This document shows, piece by piece, positions 1 through 11,709 of a DNA stretch of 64,000 nucleotides; position 1 is the first letter of the stretch, and every line of letters starts with the position of its first letter. The notes under the pieces are model-generated. The model did no database searches, was not told the DNA's origin, and saw nothing but the letters and a program-made list of their open reading frames with translations. The stretch comes from Metaphire vulgaris (taxonomy: Eukaryota > Annelida > Clitellata > Crassiclitellata > Megascolecidae): assembly GCA_018105865.1 (NCBI GenBank), contig CM030848.1, positions 10,885,199-10,949,198 on the forward strand, written 5' to 3'. Position numbers and translations under genes: made by a program.

Positions 1-467
1 GTACAAATAAGAAAATAAATAAACCTGTTGCATGGTTCTGGTTATGATTCAAAATAAATGATTTGCCATTACAGTGACTATAGAGCGGGGTGTCAAAACC
101 ATGGCCCGCGAGCCAAGTTTGGCCCACGGGGTGATTTTATTTAGCCCATGAAAATATAAACTTTTAAAAATTTTATTAAAAGTTTATGCGTGAAATTGGC
201 TTGATGTAAAATCTTGCGTGGCTTGAGAAATTGGTTTCGTGCAGAATATTTTTGGATTTTAAAAATTGCTTTGACGTAGAATCGTACATCCTGTGTTTTC
301 AGGCGTTACAAATAAACGGAAGAGCGTAAATCTTTTTTTGGTTTTGAGTTTCGTTGGTGATGTTGACTGAACCATAATATCGACGTGCTACATCAACAGC
401 GGGAGATTACAACAGTTGCATAGACAACAAAAATATTATGAAATTGATTCCCTGTTTGACATTAGTC

Positions 468-1012
468 TATGGAAGGACTATTGCTACAGTAGACTATACA
501 GTAGATATGCAAAAATTCAGAGGAGTTTGATACGAATTAAAACCACATTTCCATATTCCCCATCTTTAATGCGCCAAATCATTCTGACATTACCAATATA
601 TTCCATCTCAATTTTATTCTAGAGCGTTCGAGATGCCACAAGAGGGTGAGCTTATGGAAGGACTATTGTTACAACAAGCCATAGATATGCAAAAATTCAG
701 AGGAGTTTGAAACGAATTAAAACCACATTTTCTTGTGTCCCCATCTTTAATGTGTCAAATCATTCCGGGATTGTCAATATATTCCATCTCAATTTTATTC
801 TAGAGCGTTCGAAATGCCACAAAATGGTGAGCCTATGGAAGGACTATTGTTAAAGCTGGTAATATGCAAAAATTCAGAGGGGTGATGAAACGAATTAAAA
901 CTACATTTTCGTTTGCTTCCATCTTCATTGTGTCAAATCGTTCTAGAATTGTCAATATATTCTGTCGCAATTTTATTCTAGGGAATTTGAAATGCCACAA
1001 AAAGGGTGAGCC
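468..1012 (+). repeat. Satellite-like tandem array 1 (about 183-bp unit)
   Basis: Three units start with TATGGAAGGACTA at 468, 653 and 834. Each carries ATATGCAAAAATTCAGAGG, AAACGAATTAAAACCACATT and TTTTATTCTAGAGCG-like blocks. The array lies in ankyrin intron 6. A hAT-type end (GGGGTGTCAAAACCATGGCC) lies upstream at about 84. Confidence 0.85.
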
Positions 1013-1617
1013 ATTTCAAACCACACGATACACAGTCTTTTTAAAAATCTATTCTTCGTCAAATGGTCAAAATATATACGTGTACTTATATTCAATATAT
1101 GCAGCCATATACTCACCTAGAATACTTGTGTTAGTTAGCAAAACCCTCGGTAAATTTGAGAGTAGCTTTGGCTGCAGGTTTAAGACCAGACATTGCTAAA
1201 CTAGTGAAAAATAAGCAATGTCACGTCTCATCAGCTTCCCCATCTACATCGGCCGTCATCTAACTTTATATGTTTTCAAGTTGATCTTCAGTTCTTCGCC
1301 ATTAACAGAGTTTGAAATGTAACTGCTTCTGTTAGGCATGACTAGAATACGGTTTGTCATATATAGTTACAACAATAGGTTGTAATCAAATCAATGTAAA
1401 TAATGTAATGAGTCATTTAATGTTTTCGTCATTTTACTTCAGATTTTAGATAGCTCAGATTTTGGAATATAATATTGACAAGCATTTATGCATTTGGCCC
1501 GCGAGGACAAGGAAGACATGTCATTTGGCCTGCCGACCAAAAAGTCTCCCTGCTATAAAGGATGATTCGTTGGCTGCAGAAACTAATATTAGAATTACGT
1601 GCAATTTCCGAACTTAC

Positions 1618-1806
1618 CTTGGAAGTAGGAGTCTCAGCATTACTGTCGTTCTGTAGAAGAAGCGTAGCCGCTTTGAGATCATCTTTCTTGGCTGCGATGT
1701 GCAGCGCCGGGAGTCGAACGCGACCCCGAGAGTCATTCTCCAGCAACACAGCAACAACTCGATCATGACCCTGTTGAAGTGCAACTGCGAGGGGAGTGAA
1801 ACCGTC
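1618..1806 (-). CDS. Ankyrin-family gene exon 6 (ankyrin repeats 5 and 6)
   Basis: Seen: 63 codons beginning [18 protein letters not shown] and continuing through [14 protein letters not shown] to a final NAETPTSK. The acceptor is tttttgtag|GAC and the donor AAG|GTAAGT, phase 0 at both ends. Known: ankyrins carry [14 protein letters not shown] and [14 protein letters not shown] in the same order within one double-length exon, so this is the diagnostic repeat 5/6 exon. The C-terminal NAETPTSK replaces a slightly different linker in vertebrates, where a variable miniexon can follow. Odd: a MITE sits only 36 bases upstream of the exon (1843-2123). Coding continues left of coordinate 1; the exon for the next repeat (expected start SGFTPLHIAAHYGN-like) was not found in 1-1617. 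Confidence 0.96.
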
Positions 1807-2860
1807 CTACAAAAACATCACACAGCTTCTGTTACACAAGAGCAAGGGCGTAAAACATGGGGGGACGGTGGGGGAAGGCTCCCAATAATTAGTAAGAGGG
1901 GACAGAGTATCAATTATCCCCCCAATGTTTTGTGCCTTATGGTTAAATCACTCATTATGGATTACCTTTTTTTGCTTATCAGGGTATTTGGCCAGGGAAA
2001 AATATAAGGATGAGGTTTTTTTGCTAGTCAACACTTTCAAGACTTTGGGAGACGAAAAGGGGGTCTGACCTGACTTTATCCACGATTCTATCCCCCAATG
2101 TTGACGCCAGGTTTACGCCACTGCACAAGAGTTATATTTTCTGCAGTGCCTCACTGAACACAACGAAATGGCTGTTTAATATAAAATAGTTGCAGTCATA
2201 ATAAGAATTTTAAAAAATAAAATAAAAAAATAATAATAAAAATAATTGGATATTAAATGGCTTAGTAAGATTTCTCATGTGTTGAAAACCATTGCTGCTC
2301 ATACAGCCCTCTATTCCAACTTATGTTATTCTGCTACAGCTGTTATTTTTTATTCTGAAAAAGAACACATTTCAGAGTGAACAATGTCAAAACAGAACAC
2401 ATATTACAATATTACATTTCAGTTCTTCATAATTAGTTGTACTGTAATCACTATGTACAAGTGTAATCAACTAAGAAATAAATGCTTAATCTAATATCCC
2501 ATTGTACTGTTGAAACCATTCACACTAGTAAATGATACTGTCTTATCAAATTTGAAAGTTGTTTGCATATCTCTAATATTAATTTCACTTCAAAAAATGC
2601 ACAAGGTTTTGGTTCTAAAATCTAGGTTTGTCCTCTTTTCTTCCACATTATGGAGATTGTTTTTAAATTCAATTTCTTTTCTGATGATGACATTCAGTAT
2701 GCAATTACCGGTAATTGCTTCCAATTTTGTTTTGATAATGCAATTTTGATTCTAAAACGGTTCCCAAAATCAATTAATTAAATTTGGTGTAGGTTTTAAA
2801 TTTCTCAGCAAAACCTGCTTACCGGTAATTCTATTTTAAGTGGACAATAGAATCACAAAC
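1807..2860 (-). other. Ankyrin intron 5
   Basis: It contains the MITE at 1843-2123 close to the acceptor. At 2210-2330 a short A/T-rich run leads into a segment resembling the 3' end of the LINE family seen at 32.48, 42.24 and 61.22 kb. TTACCGGTAATT palindromes occur at about 2705 and 2819. Confidence 0.9.
1843..2123. mobile_element. hAT-like MITE, family B copy 1
   Basis: A 281-bp element with ends CAAGGGCGTAAAAC and GTTTACGCCACTG, flanked by a perfect 8-bp duplication CACAAGAG (1835-1842 and 2124-2131). The 8-bp target duplication and CA...TG ends are typical of hAT transposons. It has no coding capacity. It sits in ankyrin intron 5, 36 bases from the splice acceptor side of exon 6. A second copy is at 35627-35910. 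Confidence 0.9.
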
Positions 2861-2959
2861 CTCTGTTGCTAGAGTCTGACTGGCACCATTTGCCAATAGA
2901 AATTTGACAACCTCAGCATGGTTCTCTTGTGATGCCATGTACAGAGGAGTGAATCCATT
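2861..2959 (-). CDS. Ankyrin-family gene exon 5 (ankyrin repeat 4)
   Basis: Seen: 33 codons starting [18 protein letters not shown] and ending QTLATE, a complete ankyrin repeat that corresponds to repeat 4 of ankyrins (vertebrate form [14 protein letters not shown]...). The acceptor is ctttag|AAT and the donor GAG|GTTTGT, phase 0 at both ends. The tyrosine in PLYMA and the ENH motif are typical of this particular repeat, which allows numbering along the solenoid. No stop, frameshift or missing core residue is visible. Upstream is the intron with the GC donor; downstream is a 1,054-base intron that carries a hAT-like MITE near its 3' end. Confidence 0.96.
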
Positions 2960-3095
2960 CTAAAGCAGGAACAATTCAAAATCATCACTTACAGGAACAC
3001 AAAGACATTGAATTGTCCATCTGCATGTGCAATTTGCAAATACCTCCAGATTAGTCATTCTTGTATTCATATTAATGATAGCAAATGCCTCCATT

Positions 3096-3271
3096 CAGTG
3101 GCGGCTCCACAGAGGGGGCCCATGCCCCCTATTGAGCGCCTGTCCCCCCAGTGCTCCCCTGTTGGGACCCTATACTTAATACTACATACCTAACAACAAA
3201 TGGTTGGCCCCCCTGATTAGAAGTTGCCACTCCAACGGCCCCCCACTTGCCAAATCCTGGAGCCGCCACTG
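3096..3271 (+). mobile_element. hAT-like MITE, family A copy 1
   Basis: A 176-bp element with terminal inverted repeats CAGTGGCGGCTCCA and TGGAGCCGCCACTG. The perfect 8-bp duplication CCTCCATT lies at 3088-3095 and 3272-3279. It has no coding capacity. It lies in ankyrin intron 4. Four copies of this family occur in the window. Confidence 0.93.
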
Positions 3272-3468
3272 CCTCCATTTCATATCATATGTTTATAACC
3301 TTGGTTTCACCTAACCAGGCGCCATGGTGGCACCTCAGTATAGATCTATATGCTTGATAAATGCATAGAGCATATCATAAGCTTAAGTATCAAATTAATT
3401 CCAATGAATTCAATACCATAGTATGAATAGAGAGGCATGAATTTATATGAGGAGAATACATTGACATA

Positions 3469-3628
3469 CAGTAGAACTTCGTTATAACGTATTTAGCGGG
3501 TCTGTAAAATTTAGCATGCTATATATGAGGTATGTTATATCCAATACCATCCAATATGGTAGTGCATCACACAGGACATTGTGGCATTTTATAACCAAGT
3601 ATACGTTATAACCGAGCCCATTATACTG
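3469..3628. mobile_element. pogo/Tigger-like MITE
   Basis: The left end CAGTAGAACTTCGTTATAACG and the right end CGTTATAACC...ATACTG are inverted repeats of pogo type. TA precedes the left end, and the expected right TA is displaced by two bases. It lies in ankyrin intron 4. Confidence 0.55.
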
Positions 3629-5337
3629 CATATTGATTCCAAATAAGAAGGCGAAATTATATTTTGCACTGAATTCTAGGACTGCCCTTCATGACATGTA
3701 ATAAAGGACAGTGCAAAGAGGGCACACATTCTAGAAAAAGCTCGCAAAACTTTGAAAATTGTAAAACTACTAACTTTTAAATTTTCAGTTTAATGCTAGT
3801 AAAATTGTCTGTTTTAAAGATGCAATGGACAAACCATTAGTAACAACTCTGAAGAAGTGAAATTTCGTGGATTTATATAGCACCTTGGAAAGCAGCACAA
3901 CAGTAGCTGCTTATTCTCAGGCACTCAGCCTCTATTAAAATAGTCATAGGAAAGGTATGAGATCAGCCAGGCAATAGTCAACATCCGAAGGGCAGTGAAG
4001 CAGCAATAGGGTGAAAATACTTCCTGAAGACACTGATATACATTTCTCAATAACCTTTCTGAACAGTGACCAATCAGACAAACGTGAAAGACAGTCAATC
4101 GGATTAGTCTGGGTAGAGGCAATTTATTTTTCAAAGGGTCTACTGCACAAGGCTAATTTTCTGCATGATGAAGCTTTGTCTAATTCGATTAGATGTCTTG
4201 CCCAGAACACTGGAAGACTGATGAAGACTGCCCAACCATTTATATGGCAAATAGCAGATTGATGCAATGTGTCATGTAATGAGGCGTACAAGACGGTGAA
4301 ATCATTGGATAAATATGTGGAAAATGCTAGCAAGCTAATCTACCAGGGCTTAAAATGATTGACTTTAAAAAGATATGACTATCCGCTAAAAATACTGCAA
4401 AGCTGAATAAATGACTGAGGATTAAGTCGATAAAAGAAGATAACATCAATCTTGCTACTGTTATTTAATATAATACTGTAGATCGGAAACTAAAGCACCG
4501 GTACATAAAATTCTATGAGCAGCTAAATGTAACAAATCAAATGATTGCAGTTTTTCTATTCATTTTAGGCTGGAACCTTTATTAATGACGATGAAGTCTA
4601 CGCTAATTAATTAATTTAATTAATTAATTTAACAATTTTAATTTTAATTTAATTTAAAATTAATTACTAAAATTAGTTAAATAAATCGGTTAATTAATTG
4701 ATTGATTTAATTAATTAATTAGTTATATTAATTAATGGTCACAAAGTTGATGCATGATAACAGCTATTCGTTCCAGCATTTAAAATAAATCTTGATTACA
4801 AGATGACATTCATAGAATCCGTATGCTCTGAAAATTCACGAGAATTTTTGCAGATATATAACATGCAACATAGCGATTCTCCATGACAGATTAGATATAT
4901 CATATCAAGATAGCTGAGATAGCTGAAAATTAGATATTTTAGAAATCTCTTCATCTTCCTTTCATTCTCTGTATTAGCATCTAAATACAACTATTGCAAC
5001 TGCTATGCAGAAAAGAATCACAAGTAATGGAATATGAAATTTTTGAGATCCCTAAAATACACTAACGGAAAATTTCCTCCTGACAGTCAGTGCAAACAAT
5101 TAGAAACTGGAACTCAATTTAATTGAAATTTAACTCTTTCTATAAACACTTTCAGTACGTGCTCTCATCAATACCATACTATGACCTTGTAGCATCTAAG
5201 GCCTGAAAAAAAGATTAACATAATATAAGCAGCTCGATATGAGCATAGACACTGTGATGCTATTAGCATTAGCCATAGTAAGTAGTAGTGTCAAGATGTC
5301 TATAATTGATTTCAACTGAAGTTATTCATATGCTTGC

Positions 5338-5436
5338 CTGTGATTGGACATTGACTTTAGCATTGTGTTGTACCAAAATCTTAACAATTTCTTCTTGTCC
5401 AGCAAGTGAAGCAATGTGCAGAGCAGTATTTCCCTT
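5338..5436 (-). CDS. Ankyrin-family gene exon 4 (ankyrin repeat 3), followed by a GC donor
   Basis: Seen: 33 codons starting [18 protein letters not shown] and ending VQSQ, a full ankyrin repeat that matches repeat 3 of the ANK family. The acceptor is gtttttcag|AAG. The 33-codon length and the final Gln place the exon end at CAG|GCAAGC, so the following intron starts with GC rather than GT. No GT position nearby keeps both the frame and the repeat length. Known: GC-AG introns are a minor class spliced by the major spliceosome, usually with a strong AG|GCAAG context, as here. Inference: the exon is functional and the donor is an authentic GC donor. The downstream intron is 2,378 bases long. 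Confidence 0.94.
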
Positions 5437-6502
5437 CTGAAAAACGTAATTAAAGTCAAAGTAAACATAAAATCAAAAATGACAGCGTAGATTGGTGATG
5501 CAACGCTGCAGAAATTTTGCCATTAAATTAATATTAACAAGTATAATGCTAAAATTCACAATTTTAAAGAAATATGAGAAAAGGCAATATTTCTGACAGT
5601 TTCTTCCTTTGCCAGCAATCAAAGTAACATTAGGCAAACAATTGTTGAATGTTTTTCACAATTTTCTCCAAAAATGGTTATCAGTATTTACGGGCAAAGT
5701 TTCAGAACCCCAAATGAAATCCTGGGTAAGATCATGTAAAGCACTCATTTCCTAGTATTGTCAAATGGTTGTCATCACATTCTATAATACCACATAAGTA
5801 CAACCTCTTCATCAGATATTTCAGATATTTATAATTTTAAAATCTATTAATATATTATTGGATGACGCTATTTCTCTAATGACACACTCAATATCAACTG
5901 AGAGCGCATATTATAACACTTGGTCACTTTTCAACTGCCTCCACTTCAACAGTGAATGTGAACAATGCAGAGCACCTGGAAGACTGAAGCAGTTCAGGGA
6001 AGTCATTACTGTACGATTGTATAATTTGACACTAATAATATTAGCATTTAATCAGGGCGATTTACATATCACACAACTTGAAATCAACAGAAGAGCTGTC
6101 AAAATTATTACAGGTCACAGTATAACACAAGTCACAGAAAAATAATAATACCACTTTTATTAAATATTACACACAAGAGCTGTGTGCCCTCTCACACAAA
6201 TCAAAACTTGATATCTGCCAAGAAATATTCAAAAAAGCCAAGGAAAGAAGAAGTAAATATACCGGCCAAAACTCCACTTTAAAAGCAGAACTCAGTTATT
6301 TCTTGGCTTTGCCATCCATCCAGTGACCAAGGGGTCTTTCATTCGATGGCAATAACCGCTTCAAAAGACCAATTTACTTTGGAGTTTAAAGTTTCACAGT
6401 TGCCGCCAACACAGAAGCAATTCAACAAAAGCTAATGGATTTACCCTTTCCTCTGTCGGACGCGGCCGTAAAAATTAAATAAATCGGTTGAGAGAAACTC
6501 AC
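5437..6502 (-). other. Ankyrin intron 3
   Basis: This 1,066-base intron has ordinary GT-AG ends (GTGAGT donor, polypyrimidine tract and CAG acceptor). An open frame at 5858-6145 (+) is not recognisable. No repeat with clear ends was seen. Confidence 0.9.
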
Positions 6503-6601
6503 TTTGGTCGCTCCATCGACGTTTGCTCCCCTTGACAGCAGTTCGGTGACGACATTAACGTGACCCTCCTTGGCAGCCAAGTGAACAGCATTGAGTCCGT
6601 T
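6503..6601 (-). CDS. Ankyrin-family gene exon 3 (ankyrin repeat 2)
   Basis: Seen: exactly 99 bases, 33 codons, starting [18 protein letters not shown] and ending DGATK. This is one complete ankyrin repeat with the helix signature xLHLAAxxGHxxVVxxLLxxGAxV. The acceptor is preceded by a pyrimidine-rich stretch (tttctgtttttcag) and the donor is AAA|GTGAGT, phase 0 at both ends. Known: the second repeat of vertebrate ankyrins ([14 protein letters not shown]...) matches closely, and the 33-codon single-repeat exon is a conserved feature of these genes. Role: part of the superhelical solenoid that binds membrane proteins. No stop or frameshift is visible. The exon follows exon 2 after 3,933 bases and is followed by a 1,066-base intron. 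Confidence 0.96.
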
Positions 6602-7072
6602 CTGAAAAACAGAAACCGTAAAACGGTAAGAGATGAATCGTCTGCGACCTTGATGTGCACTAACGTTACAAAGAAGAAGACTCCCGGTGGTTTCGGAAGC
6701 GGAGATAACGGACACACCGAATGCCTCTATAAATATTATGACATCAGTGCATATCGCTAAACTTCCCTCTATCTTCAATTCCCAGACTCAGTTTCTGGCT
6801 GCCATTGTTTTAGAAATGCTTTTGCTACAGTCATTTAAACCACTTCAACATTTGACCAATGCACTGCAGTATGGCCATGAACACGAATAGCTGCTTTAGC
6901 TGCTGATATTATTTACATAAAAAAGAATTTTTAATGCAACAAAACCTGTTTTACTTTTCCATTTCGTCTGCTTTGCATTTACCAAACAGCATTTGCTCTT
7001 TCATATTCTGATATCAATGAAAATTTTAATTACTGGAAATTTTTAAAAATATAAACTGTTTAATATACTGCA

Positions 7073-7120
<48 letters not shown>

Positions 7121-7145
7121 TCTCTTTGTATAACAAATACAATGG

Positions 7146-7181
<36 letters not shown>

Positions 7182-10100
7182 TCATTGGTTATTGTACAAG
7201 TAGAAATAGGAAGAAATAGGAACAATGGCTCAGTTAAACTCAATCCATTAAAATACTTTTCTATCAACCTATTGGATGCTGTAACAAAGAGGTTAATTCA
7301 TCAAAACAATCACTGTGCACGCATCACTTCATTATTAGAGCAAGTGATTATAAAGATCCTAAATAAATAGATCAACATTGGCGTTTTGTTATCGATTGCA
7401 CTTAATGTTGGGTTCGTATAGTTCTTTGAAATCTCATTTTTGTCTGTCCATTTGGAGATAATAGTTATCGTTTATTAAGTACTGCTATTAATTGCATTTA
7501 TTGTTCAAAGTCATGTTATAACATTTCCAATACAACGGATGACTAATTTTGCAGATTAAGTGCAGTGGTGTATGGGGTAATAATAATTTTCAACACATTA
7601 CAGTTTCCATCATCGCTCCATTACGGCAATAAACTGCAATTACAATGCTAATCGTCTGTCACTGTGACAAATGGGGGAAAATTTGCATCAAGGCTGGAGA
7701 ATTACCATTTCAGCCTGATCGAATTTTCCATCCAAGGAGGAACAAATCAGCTAGAGAAATTCTAAGACACTTAGTGAATTGCTCTAATCCTAAAGGATTT
7801 CAGAAATACCGGAGACTTCAAGATAGATTTACGGACGCTTTGGGACTCGGGGCGTCCAGACAATCCGGAAGCCGTGAACAAATCAATTGCTCCCTGGGGA
7901 TCCGAAGGAGCAGTGATGTACTCTTTTCTGGATTATGGATGAACACACAGCTCTCCAGGAGCATTCAAGATGCCGTAGAGCGACGAGATAACTGACAAAA
8001 AGCAACTGACTTCTCCTCTGCGACCAGACCATTTCTTCATTTCGTTTATTATAAACTTCACTTGCCGTACTGGGCACAAGAGAATAGTGTTGACCTACCA
8101 TATGTGTAACTCAGACTCTGGAATGGAAGGAAAGACAATAGGTTTTGAAAAGAATTTCATAATCTTGTTGCTTTTCTAAACGAAATTGTGAAATTGAGCA
8201 GTAATATCCATTTTAAAATTTACTACTCAAAGCAGTTTTGCTTGTTATTTGTTGCCAATTTATTTGGTTAATTGGTGATTTTTTAATGAAATCCACGGCT
8301 CGTATTTCTATCAGTCAAACAATCTCCTTATTTTATTTATTTCTTATATTTTAGCCACATTAAATCTTTTAGTATTTTCAACTCTCAGAAACCATTTCAA
8401 TATTTGCAATATTTGTCAAGAAATTAAGAGAATTTAAGAAAAATTATGCTGTGTTTTATTCTCTTTTCTGCCATATATGTTAAAATTTTCACATTAATCA
8501 ATGTGAATAGCTTCTCTCTGAATTCTGAAAATAAGCAAAGAACTTGATTATTTTTCAAATCCTTTAAAATGCAACAGAATCCATTCTGCCCTCAATCCCA
8601 ATCTTGAATGGAACAACCAAAGCTAAATCATCTCTGCATGCAATAAAAATATTTGTGGTTGCACGTTCAGTTTCAAAATGGTTTTCCAACGCACAGAATA
8701 GCAGTTTCGTAGCACGGACAAGTTTTTTGTGCACTTCCAACAAAATGTAACTGGCAACACACAGACACACAGACACACACACACACACACACGAGCAGAT
8801 CTGGAGAATAGTATTGATCAGGCGTCTACAATGGGCGAAATTCCGTTTCCGACATGGAATAAATGAGATGACATAACCCAGTCCTCAGGCGGAATATTAA
8901 CTACCACTTTCCAAACGGCAAACGCTGTACGTCGCAAATCAACCGGCATCCAGCAAACTAACTACGCTTCAGTAAATTTGACTCATTATCATTCTTCTGA
9001 TCGACGTACACGCCGGCCATCATTAATCAGGTGTCGCGTCGATGGCATCGATGGAGGACCATCAGAGCGTCGGGCAGTTGTAGCCGAGGCAACGCCGACA
9101 ATTCTGATTTCCAGACAGTCAAGATCTGCTGCCCAGTGACAACGCCTGTCTGATTCAACCGTCTGAGCGTGTTTTATGGCACCAATCTTGTCGATTGCAG
9201 AGAATGCCGCAGATTCCTGGATGCGGTCCAGCAATATATTATGCAACAAAGTAGTTCCCAAAAGGAAGCCAGACAGACGGCGACGCTATGCAGAATCTGA
9301 TTAATCATGACGGCTACTGTAGTGTTTCCCTTTCATTCATTCAATCTATCTTGTCCATTCGCTAGAGGCATTTTGGCAAAAACGTTCCCCTCAAATACAA
9401 TATAAACTGTGGTCCACTAAATCCCACACCCTTTTCAATCTGTCTAAAACTTTGGCAAATTCCGACCACTCTTGATGAAACTTGGTAGATATGTTGCTGA
9501 AAGAACCATCAACACGTCTAATTTCAGGATGTTCACAGCGTGTTGTGGTTTATTTGTAGCAACCGTATGAAACAAAACAAAGCACGTCGTAATTACTCAT
9601 TTACATGGTATACATTTGGCAGCAGTAACCATAGTGTTGGTGGCAAATATGCACAGATGGAAAAAGCATAACGAGTGGATGGCAGTCAATGTTCCCTCCA
9701 ATTTTTTTTAGTGTGTGCGGAAAAGTATAGTGCCTGAGCGGCACCTTTACAAGCCCTTCAACTTGATATCCGACTCAATAAAGATCAGATTGATGCAGGA
9801 CAGTTTGGATGCAGCAATGGAAACCATTGCGGACGTTCTGAACGTTGGGCGTGTGCGAAGCAGTCTCTCATCTGTAATGTCACATTTCTTGACTGTAATC
9901 GAAGCGTAAATAGATCACTTTGTCGGTTAACTGGTGTTGCCACTGTGAAGAATTCTGTTCAGCACATTATTCATGGCAACCTGCATTTGAAATGCCTGGC
10001 GAAGCGCAGTGCAAATGAACAATTACGTTGTGCTTTGGTTCATGACATGCAGTTGCTACAGATAAAACATATTGCAAACAACGTAGATGTGTCGCCAGTG

Positions 10101-10534
10101 TCGACGGTTCTTTCAGCTACATTTCTACAGAGTTTTATCAAGATTGGTCAAAATCTGACAAAGCTTATAGCCAAAATAAAAAAGATGCAGGATTTATTGG
10201 ACCACAGTGTATATGGAGCTTCTAGATTATTCTTATTCTTATCATTATTATTATCTGGACGATTTATAAGCGCAATAAGCACGGCAAAGTGGCCAAAGAC
10301 AAGAGCGCTTTACAATACTGCATACTGTGTGCACAATGGTATTATACAACAGCCACAATTAGCAAAAAAATTTAAAAGAAAATGAGAAGTAGGCCTACTT
10401 GTACTCATTTCTGATACCTTAATGACTAAATCATCAACGTGAGTCAGTAAAGAATTGCTTATCTTTGACGTGCAAAAATAACTTATTAATTCCATAAACA
10501 TAGCACAACACAGTTTGCCAGTGAAAATACGTAC
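6602..10534 (-). other. Ankyrin intron 2
   Basis: It contains an (AT)n run at 7075-7119, an (AC)n run at 7148-7180, a CA-rich run at 8757-8792 and a Tc1/mariner-like element at 9405-10209. The open frames at 7645-7995 (+) and 8989-9261 (-) match no family I recognise and have no splice or composition support. The rest shows nothing. Confidence 0.85.
9405..10209 (+). mobile_element. Tc1/mariner-like element with transposase remnant
   Basis: TA dinucleotides flank an 805-bp sequence whose ends AACTGTGGTCC and GGACCACAGTG start an imperfect inverted repeat more than 100 bases long. Both arms contain GATGAAACT/GATAAAACT-like and GCTGAAAGAACC blocks. The core holds broken frames; at about 9942-10000 it reads KNSVQHIIHGNLHLKCLAKR, which resembles the helix-turn-helix part of mariner-type transposases. 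Stops interrupt the frame and no DDE/D catalytic triad is visible, so it is a dead copy. A hAT-type end (CAATGTTCCCTCC) at about 9688 suggests a later insertion or recombination. Confidence 0.7.
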
Positions 10535-10636
10535 AGCATTGCAGGTATTGATGTCCGTGTTATTTCTTAAATGTTCCAACACCTTCTCCAAGTTTCCGGC
10601 TCTTGCTGCTCTTAGAAAACTCGTGCTGCCATCAGT
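10535..10636 (-). CDS. Ankyrin-family gene exon 2 (N-cap and ankyrin repeat 1)
   Basis: Seen: 34 codons containing [18 protein letters not shown] and DINTCN, the characteristic start of the membrane-binding ankyrin-repeat domain of ankyrins. The acceptor is tttag|ACT and the donor GCT|GTACGT, both phase 0. Known: the matching exon of vertebrate ankyrin genes also encodes 34 residues and ends at the same place, so length and boundaries support orthology with the ANK1/2/3 family. These proteins link ion channels, transporters and adhesion molecules to spectrin under the plasma membrane. Odd: the last residue is Ala where vertebrate ankyrins usually have Gln. Neighbours: a 16.3-kb first intron upstream and a 3.9-kb intron downstream. 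A Tc1/mariner-like remnant at 9405-10209 lies in the downstream intron. Confidence 0.95.
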
Positions 10637-11326
10637 CTAAAATTCACAAACAGCACATCCACATCAATATATTTGAATGTGGATTAACTTAAATGAATTC
10701 AAAATTAGTACGTTAGAACACTGAACTGCAGCCAAAGTGTCCAAGAGTTCAGTTGGGGGGGGAGCACTTCGGGCTTCATTTCCCATTCTGTCTTGCCCCG
10801 TCCCTTCCATATGGATTGATGCATGATGTTACTAATATTGAAAGGGAAAATAAGACAACAATCACTTCTCCCCCCCTCTCTCTCTCACACACACTCCCCC
10901 ACCCACTCTCTCTCCCGTTAATCTGCATTTGAATGTAACTATATTTTACATCTTACGTCTTGATTTTAAATTTTCACATAAAACTTCTTCGTAAATCCAT
11001 GTGCTGCACAGAAAAATCCCCTTATCATAAATAACCTGTATGGTGGTCTAGTAGTAAGTAGTAACATCAGTAGCACTAGCAGTAGCAGTAGCAGTTGTAG
11101 GTCTATTTAGGGATGCTTCGGCGGCAGACGAGAGGCGCCTAGGAAGGTAATTAATATCTTGTATCCACAGCACATGGGCAGCATTCGTCAACGGCGCACA
11201 TATTCTTCAAATGACGTCATGCCAGAGTCCATCCTACTACTGCCCTTCCTACTCAGTGTTACATACACGCCGGATAGGGGGAAATCCCCTAGTCTTAGAT
11301 TTCTCCCAAACAATTTGCATCCCAGT

Positions 11327-11709
11327 CAATGTTTCCTCTAAGGTGGGCGTGCGAGCACGTGCCCAAAAACGGAGAGACGTGTCCCCCTCCCCCCCATAAA
11401 AATTTTTTGCCCCAAAAAGTTGCAGGTTTTATTTTTTTATAAATTATTTAAAATTTAAAAAAGGTCATCGCCACCACTTGACCTGTATACTATTTTTAAT
11501 GACAAGTAAAAAAAGAAAGGTTATCACCGATTTTTAACACTTGGCACACGGTTTATTATGGTCGCGAACTTAATTAGGCTATATTGTCAAACGTAATTCT
11601 TTGTTTCTTTGCACGAAGTAAAATTGCCCAAAAGTTAGTTGACTGGGGAATTGTTGCCCAAGAGAAATTTCTTGCGCACACGGACCCTCAAGAATTAGAG
11701 GGAACATTG
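11327..11709. mobile_element. Non-autonomous hAT-like element
   Basis: A 383-bp element with ends CAATGTTTCCTCTAA and TTAGAGGGAACATTG. The flanks ATCCCAGT (11319-11326) and ATCCCAAT (11710-11717) differ at one of eight positions. A related end, CAATGTTCCCTCCAA, occurs at about 9688 inside the Tc1-like element. Confidence 0.82.

Larger units (their letters stand above)
2960..5337 (-). other. Ankyrin intron 4, GC-AG type
   Basis: The intron starts GCAAGC and ends tttag. It contains a hAT-like MITE (3096-3271), a pogo-like short element (3469-3628) and a TTAA-rich stretch (4600-4735). A segment at 3860-3950 resembles 29420-29510 and looks like a dispersed repeat. The rest shows nothing. Confidence 0.9.

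Noticed and set aside
7645..7995. 116-codon frame within ankyrin intron 2
   Set aside because: No similarity that I recognise, opposite strand to the host gene, no splice or promoter signals.
8989..9261. 90-codon minus-strand frame in intron 2
   Set aside because: It has no flanking splice sites that would join it in frame to the ankyrin exons, and no known domain.
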